64,000 bases of DNA from positions 52,357,230-52,421,229 of the forward strand of contig OZ034968.1 in assembly GCA_964030785.1 (NCBI GenBank), given 5' to 3'. The position numbers and the translations under genes were made by a program. This DNA is from Siderastrea siderea. Taxonomy: Eukaryota; Cnidaria; Anthozoa; Scleractinia; Rhizangiidae. The notes beneath the pieces were generated by a model. It was not told the DNA's origin. It made no database searches and saw only the letters and a program-made list of their open reading frames with translations. This document shows, one piece after another, positions 59,197 to 64,000 of the stretch (the stretch's first letter is position 1; every line of letters starts with the position of its first letter).

Positions 59197-59925
59197 TTTA
59201 GGATGGTGAAAAACACGTGACGAAACGTCCCGGTAGATCACCGTCTCTCGAGAGTATCATTTTCCCTTGCAATGATCAAGGAGGGAGGGAAGTCACGAGT
59301 GTGTTCCGTGTCCCTGAGGTGATCACCCACAGCAGTTGTCGATGCTCTTCTAATGTTGTCGTGCTCCTTGAGCCTGACCCCAAACGGTCTAGCCGTCTCA
59401 CTGATCTAATCCTCTTCGCAATCCTTACACTGAACTTTGTAGACCACTCCGCATTTCTTTTCCTTGGCTGTAAGGTCATTTGGGTGTAGCAGTTGTTGTC
59501 TTATGGTGTTAAAAGGCTTATAGTAAGTGCCGACTCCTTGTTTTCTGAAGACCCGTGTGAGTTGTTCAGAAACACCTTGCACGTAGGGAAGTGGGACACT
59601 GTAGCTGGAACCGCCTTTCTTTGTCGTGTTTTTAGGTTTGGGGGTCGCTATTTGAGGGGTCTTGAACATCAAAGGCTTGTAGTTATTGTTTCGGAGGACA
59701 GATTTCAAGTGTTCTATTTCGGTTTCTTTATCCTGGTCCTCCGTGATAACTGAGGTAGGTGATAAGGTCGCACACAAGCCAAGGAGGCCCACGTGGCCGG
59801 AGCTTATCCAAGTTTCTGTAGCATGAAGCAACTGAGAGTATTGCTACTCAACGGATACGAGCTCCCAATGATCTACCGCGACGTTTTGTTGAGCGTTTTT
59901 CACCATCCTAAATGACTTGATAAGG
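59197..59925 (-). mobile_element. Truncated Penelope-like element between inverted flanks
   Basis: The core is a decayed coding fragment (see the pseudogene at 59245-59831). On both sides lies a ~45-bp sequence in inverted orientation: TTTAGGATGGTGAAAAAC followed by ACG-AACGTC-CGGTAGATCA, at 59197-59240 and as its reverse complement at about 59868-59925. Penelope-like elements often carry repeated termini in direct or inverted order, which fits. Confidence 0.55.
59245..59831 (-). pseudogene. Penelope-like element C-terminus with GIY-YIG endonuclease remnant
   Basis: The 141-codon minus-strand frame (59831-59406) holds the linker typical of Penelope reverse transcriptases (VPLPYVQGVSEQLTRVFRK) and then CGVVYKVQCKDC, the start of the GIY-YIG endonuclease. 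The next codons should read Y-I-G-E-T. Here Y is replaced by TAG (59408-59406) and G by S, after which SETARPFGVRLKEH continues in the same frame to about 59245. The reverse transcriptase core is absent. It is therefore a 5'-truncated dead copy. Confidence 0.75.
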
Positions 59926-60130
59926 ATTCGGCGACAGAGTCGAAAGCTTGTGGTTCACATAAATTTTGGATCCCCTGAAAGAAACGCGATTTGTTTTGAT
60001 CAAGAAACAAATTTGTAATAGTACGGTTTTGAGTTCAGCAAGACGCTAAAATAGCCATACAAAAGATGCATTTTTTACAAGTTTAGTCTAGGAAGCTGTG
60101 TGTTTAAAAACAGTTGCGAGATGTGATTTA
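59926..60130. other. Spacer between Penelope remnant and LINE
   Basis: AT-rich, no feature seen. Confidence 0.3.
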
Positions 60131-60203
60131 CAGTAGCAGTAGTAGTAGTAGTAGTAGTAGTAGTAGCAGTAGTAGTAGTAGTAGTATCGTAGAAGTAGTA
60201 GTA
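60131..60203. repeat. (AGT)n microsatellite, probable LINE 3' tail
   Basis: About 70 bp of mostly AGT triplets with a few AGC and other interruptions. Read on the minus strand it is (CTA)n and lies ~110 bp after the LINE stop. CR1/L2-type LINEs commonly end in short tandem repeats, so it is probably the element's own tail. Confidence 0.7.
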
Positions 60204-60311
60204 AATTGCTTTATTTGCATGACCGCAAGATTTTACAGTATTGCAAAAGCATATTTATAGTAATTAATAACAAAACAAGACTAATATTACTGTAATATTA
60301 TGCTAATGAAC

Positions 60312-63300
60312 CTAAGTTACATCACTTTCACTTGATAATAACAATGTATCACGTATATTCATACACAAGGAAATAAACTTCATTACTAGCTTATTCACAT
60401 GATAGTCGTTAGAGTTCATGAGAAGTTTTATGCTTTCTGAGGTTGATTTCCTTTCAATATTAGGTATTATTTCATTGATTCGATTTAAGAATGTCTGCCT
60501 CTGCAGAGAGTATTTGCTACATTGCAACAAGAAATGAGTTTCATTTTCTACTTGATTTGATTTACACAATGGGCATAATCTAGTTTCTCTGGGCATATGA
60601 TCGGTTTGATATCGACCTAGTTCAATCATAAGTTTGTGATTACTTACTCTAAACTTCACTAAATTTCGTCTTTCATTAAAGTTTCTTAGCTGGTTTAAAT
60701 AATCAGATGTAACGTAGTCATCCTTAAAAACTTTATAAAATTCTAATTTCTTTGAATGTTCAAGGCTGTGTCGCCAGGAGGATATATATTTCTCTTTCAT
60801 TTTAGTTGTATATCGCCTAATTCTATCATTATCTAAAGATTCAGGATCTAAATTGGATAGATGATATTGTTCTATCAAGTTCATAAAATTGGAATAAAAT
60901 CCGGAGTTATTAATGAAATGTAGATTCTTCGACATGAGGAAAGATTGTTTGACTATAGAGTCATTATCTTTGTTGTTTAGATAAACAAAATATTTCATAA
61001 TTTTCTGATTAATTGGGATTATTAGCGGTAATCTTCCAAGTTCGGCTCTGCAAGCTACGTTAGAGGCCTTATTGTTTACTTCTAAGTAGTGTTTACAAAA
61101 TTTGAGATGAATTTTTTCTATTGGGGAACTATCCCATGCTTTAAAATTCTGCTTAGTGTACATCCCCCATATCTCACTGTTGTAGCTTAAGATCGGAAAT
61201 ATCATTGTGTCAAAAATCTGAGATGCGGTATTGGGATTAAGTCTATTGAGAAGTGTTTGTTTTCGTATACTAGCAAAGGCGTACAGGGCTTTTTCTTTCA
61301 AGTGTTCGACTGCAAGAGTAAAGTTTCCCGTTGGAGTTAAACGTGTACCTAAATAGGTGTATTCTTGAACAATTTCAATTGGCTCGGTGCCTATGTTGAA
61401 GTTGATGTCAACGGATTTCCTTGGGCGTTTTTGGAAAATCATTACTTTTGTTTTCTTGGGATTGACTTTTAGCATCCATGTTTTGCAATATGAAGAGAGA
61501 GTGTTTAAACAGTTTTGTAATCCTGTTTTGGATCTTGATAGGATGATCAAATCATCTGCATACAATAGTGAATTTATTTTTGTTCCATTTGGAAGAACAA
61601 ATGGATCAGACAGCGTGTTTTCGAATAAATACGGCAAATTGTTTATATAGAGGTTAAATAAAAGAGGACTTAAAATACATCCTTGACGTACACCTCTTGA
61701 GTATGAGAAAGATCGAGTTTTGTTTTCTCCGATTCTAATGGAACATGTTGAATTGCAATAAAGGCTTTTGATCAGATTGTAGAAATGTCCTCCTATGTTG
61801 ATTTTGAGCAGCTTGTAAAACAATCCCTCGTGCCAAACAGAGTCGAAAGCTTTACGAAAATCTACGAAACAAGCATAGACTTTTTCTTTATGGTAGTGGA
61901 CATATTTATCTATTAGGGTCCTTAGAGTGAAAACATGGTCTGCAGTACGATTTTCAGGTACAAAGCCAATTTGGGAATTGTGTAATATCTTGTTTTCTCT
62001 AAAATACAAGTATAGTCTTTGATTTAAAATGGAACAAAACAGTTTTCCAAGGCAACTCGATACACATATGCCTCTATAGTTTGTTGGATCACTCTTGTCA
62101 CCCGATTTGTAGATTGGGGTTATAAGGCCTTGACACCAAATATCTGGCATTTTTTCAGATTGTAAAATGAGATTAAAAAGTTTGATGTAAATAGGCATAA
62201 GCGATTCAAGGCTCGCTTTGATCATTTCATTTCTTATTTTGTCAACAAATGGCGATTTCTTATTCTTCAATTTCTTCACCGCTTGACGTATTTCTTGCTC
62301 AGTTACCTCTTGATCTAAATGGTTAAGCTGTTCTTTTTCTTTTTCTAATGATAGTAGTTCATCATAGACTCCTTGACGATTTATGGAAGTTCTCAGGTCA
62401 TTGGAATGTAAGGATTGAAAATGGTTGAGCCATGTTTCTTCCGAGATTGGGGCAGGAACATTTTCGTCGATAGTATCGTTCATCGATTTTAGACAACTCC
62501 AAAACGACACTTTGTCGGGATTAAATGCTAGCTCGTCGAGTTGCAGAGTTTTTTCTTTCTGAAATTCTTCCCTTTTCGAGTCAAGGAGCTTTTTATAATC
62601 ATTCAGAATTTTGTGAAATTTCTCCCGTAACTCAGAGTTAAGGGGATCGCGATGTTTTTGATTTGACAGTTTTCGTAATTCGTGTCTTTTCAGTTGACAT
62701 TCACGGTCGAACCATTTTTTGCTAGATGTTATCCTAATACGTTTACGAGATCTTTTGGTTTTAATCTTGAGGCAGATTTTTGATGTCGCAGTTAGAATGT
62801 TCACAGCATCGTCCAACGAGACATTTACATCTTCAGTGTTTCGTTCCATAAATTCTCTGATTAGAATCTGGATTGGTTCCGTACGTAATGCGTTTCTGAA
62901 TTTTAAGTAAGAGTCATTTTCCCAGCAAAACTGGCGTGGCAGACTTATTAATCTGTTGGTGGAGGTTGAAGTTTGGGTTTCGCTTGCTGGTAAGCTGGTG
63001 TTGAGATTCAACCATGCTACGATGGCACTGTGGTCCGACAAGTCGGACGGCTGTTTAACAACAAAATTGGCAACGTTTAGAAATGTGCACTGATCGCATA
63101 TTATGTAATCAATAACGCTTGTCCCGTTTTTTCCATGAAAAGTGGGTCTGCCTAGGGTATCTCCATTAACTCTGCCATTAACTATTCTTAGATCAAGGTT
63201 TTTGCAAATTTCTAATAGTTTTTTCCCATGACTATTCAATAAATTATCAAAACTATTTCTTTGGGCTGGCTGAAAAGCTGATTCCGACTGATCATTAGTA

Positions 63301-63812
63301 ATTATGCTGTTTCCCTCTTGTGAGACAGTATCGGAGTATTTTCCGGTTCTTGAATTAAAGTCCCCCATAAGAATTACTGATCCTATTGTAGAAAAGTGCA
63401 CTATGTCTCGCTCTAGCTGATCAAAAATTTCGAGATCAAAATATTTTGAGTTACACGGAGGTATATACACCCCGTAAACGTAAATGTCCTTCACCGAATT
63501 TAAGAAACTTTTCTCGATTTTGAACCATAAAAAATTTTGAGTTGTTTTCGTGACTGAAATATTTTTATGGAGTTTGTTTTTGTAAAATAAAGCTATTCCT
63601 CCAGAGTTCCGACCACCTTTTCTCGACTGGTTAGGAGTGGAACATTGAACAAAAGATTTATATCCGACTATTTCCAAATCAGAGCAATTGCCAATTTCGG
63701 TTAGTACTATAAAATCAGAATTATCAATAACGCTCAAAAAATCAATACTTTGTAACTTGTTTCCAAGGTATTTGGAAGATAGTCCGTTGATATTCCAGGC
63801 ACAAAAGGACAA
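60312..63812 (-). CDS. LINE ORF2: AP endonuclease and reverse transcriptase
   Basis: A continuous 1,166-codon frame. Residues 5-270 form an APE-type endonuclease: WNINGL, LTEIG (E39), YGVYIPP, GDFNSRTG (D151, N153), DYIICD and SDHSAIV (D260, H261). Residues ~510-800 form the reverse transcriptase: ITPIYKSGDK, NYRGICV, FVDFRKAFD (D651), GVRQGCILSP and YADD (751-754). A C-terminal zinc knuckle follows at C1080, C1083, H1093 and C1098. It nicks target DNA and copies its RNA at the nick. The frame begins with TTG at 63812; there is no ATG between that point and an in-frame TAG at 63860-63858, so the true start is uncertain. CR1/L2-like by domain order; the clade is not certain. Confidence 0.9.
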   Translation of the reverse strand: MSFCAWNINGLSSKYLGNKLQSIDFLSVIDNSDFIVLTEIGNCSDLEIVGYKSFVQCSTPNQSRKGGRNSGGIALFYKNKLHKNISVTKTTQNFLWFKIEKSFLNSVKDIYVYGVYIPPCNSKYFDLEIFDQLERDIVHFSTIGSVILMGDFNSRTGKYSDTVSQEGNSIITNDQSESAFQPAQRNSFDNLLNSHGKKLLEICKNLDLRIVNGRVNGDTLGRPTFHGKNGTSVIDYIICDQCTFLNVANFVVKQPSDLSDHSAIVAWLNLNTSLPASETQTSTSTNRLISLPRQFCWENDSYLKFRNALRTEPIQILIREFMERNTEDVNVSLDDAVNILTATSKICLKIKTKRSRKRIRITSSKKWFDRECQLKRHELRKLSNQKHRDPLNSELREKFHKILNDYKKLLDSKREEFQKEKTLQLDELAFNPDKVSFWSCLKSMNDTIDENVPAPISEETWLNHFQSLHSNDLRTSINRQGVYDELLSLEKEKEQLNHLDQEVTEQEIRQAVKKLKNKKSPFVDKIRNEMIKASLESLMPIYIKLFNLILQSEKMPDIWCQGLITPIYKSGDKSDPTNYRGICVSSCLGKLFCSILNQRLYLYFRENKILHNSQIGFVPENRTADHVFTLRTLIDKYVHYHKEKVYACFVDFRKAFDSVWHEGLFYKLLKINIGGHFYNLIKSLYCNSTCSIRIGENKTRSFSYSRGVRQGCILSPLLFNLYINNLPYLFENTLSDPFVLPNGTKINSLLYADDLIILSRSKTGLQNCLNTLSSYCKTWMLKVNPKKTKVMIFQKRPRKSVDINFNIGTEPIEIVQEYTYLGTRLTPTGNFTLAVEHLKEKALYAFASIRKQTLLNRLNPNTASQIFDTMIFPILSYNSEIWGMYTKQNFKAWDSSPIEKIHLKFCKHYLEVNNKASNVACRAELGRLPLIIPINQKIMKYFVYLNNKDNDSIVKQSFLMSKNLHFINNSGFYSNFMNLIEQYHLSNLDPESLDNDRIRRYTTKMKEKYISSWRHSLEHSKKLEFYKVFKDDYVTSDYLNQLRNFNERRNLVKFRVSNHKLMIELGRYQTDHMPRETRLCPLCKSNQVENETHFLLQCSKYSLQRQTFLNRINEIIPNIERKSTSESIKLLMNSNDYHVNKLVMKFISLCMNIRDTLLLSSESDVT

Positions 63813-64000
63813 GTTGCTTGAAATATCGGGGTGATCTTTGGTGCCAATAATAGATTGCTAAATTCCTTAGTATACTCATTATACTGGTATAAAATTTATC
63901 CTACTTAATTAAGTGTCTAACGTTCAAATCAGGTTGCTTGGTTAATTATAGAAATGATTTTACAAATCGTAGAAAGGATACGATTTCCTGAGGTATTGGT

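Larger units (their letters stand above)
60131..64000 (-). mobile_element. CR1/L2-like non-LTR retrotransposon (5' end outside window)
   Basis: It comprises the 3' microsatellite tail, a short 3' UTR and the long EN-RT frame. The part right of 63860 has no long frame in the window; an ORF1, if present, would lie further right. The long open frame implies a young insertion. Confidence 0.8.

Overview
The window looks like nuclear DNA of an animal, most likely an anthozoan cnidarian (coral or sea anemone). The reasons are AT-rich intron-bearing genes with GT-AG introns, a secreted poly-MAM gene built by exon shuffling, a tRNA-derived SINE, a Penelope-like remnant, MITEs and a CR1/L2-like LINE. 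The taxon is an inference; no single marker fixes it.

Left part, about 1-3,990: a visibly GC-richer, intronless, tightly packed block of six genes on both strands. They are a dual zinc-binding/GRF-like protein cut by the window edge, a SLOG-fold protein, an unknown basic helical protein, and a three-gene string of two related small proteins and a RING-type protein joined stop-to-start. Leaders are very short (TATA to ATG about 39-64 nt). Bidirectional promoters carry CCAAT, CArG and E-box motifs. This layout suggests an integrated eukaryotic DNA virus or a virus-like large transposon, but no capsid, polymerase or integrase gene lies inside the window, so the family is open. The block ends in promoter-like 75-bp repeats and meets host repeat DNA near 3,930-3,998.

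3,990-14,400: a tandem array with a ~2.45-2.48 kb unit. Each unit holds a two-exon gene that single-frame ORF scanning misses: a 27-codon signal-peptide exon, a 57-bp intron, and a 51-codon second exon. Together they encode a 78-residue secreted protein. Three copies are intact and the fourth is a pseudogene. A second hydrophobic reading frame is conserved downstream in every unit.

14,846-52,878: a giant poly-MAM gene. A fifth, divergent version of the same signal-peptide exon (14,846-14,923) and a linker exon (15,728-15,791) are phase-compatible with 25 consecutive MAM modules (17,994-51,473). Each module has three exons with identical phases (1-1, 1-0, 0-1), giving 157 residues and four conserved cysteines. 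A short terminal exon is proposed at 52,847-52,878. The modelled product is about 3,981 residues. Modules show a five-module higher-order period, shared intron deletions, and one broken splice donor (module 13).

51,771-64,000: repeat-rich DNA. It holds a ~1-kb foldback element, two SINE copies, two or more MITE-like elements, a decayed Penelope-like fragment between inverted flanks, and on the minus strand a LINE with a 1,166-codon endonuclease/reverse-transcriptase frame and a (CTA)n tail. The LINE 5' end leaves the window on the right.
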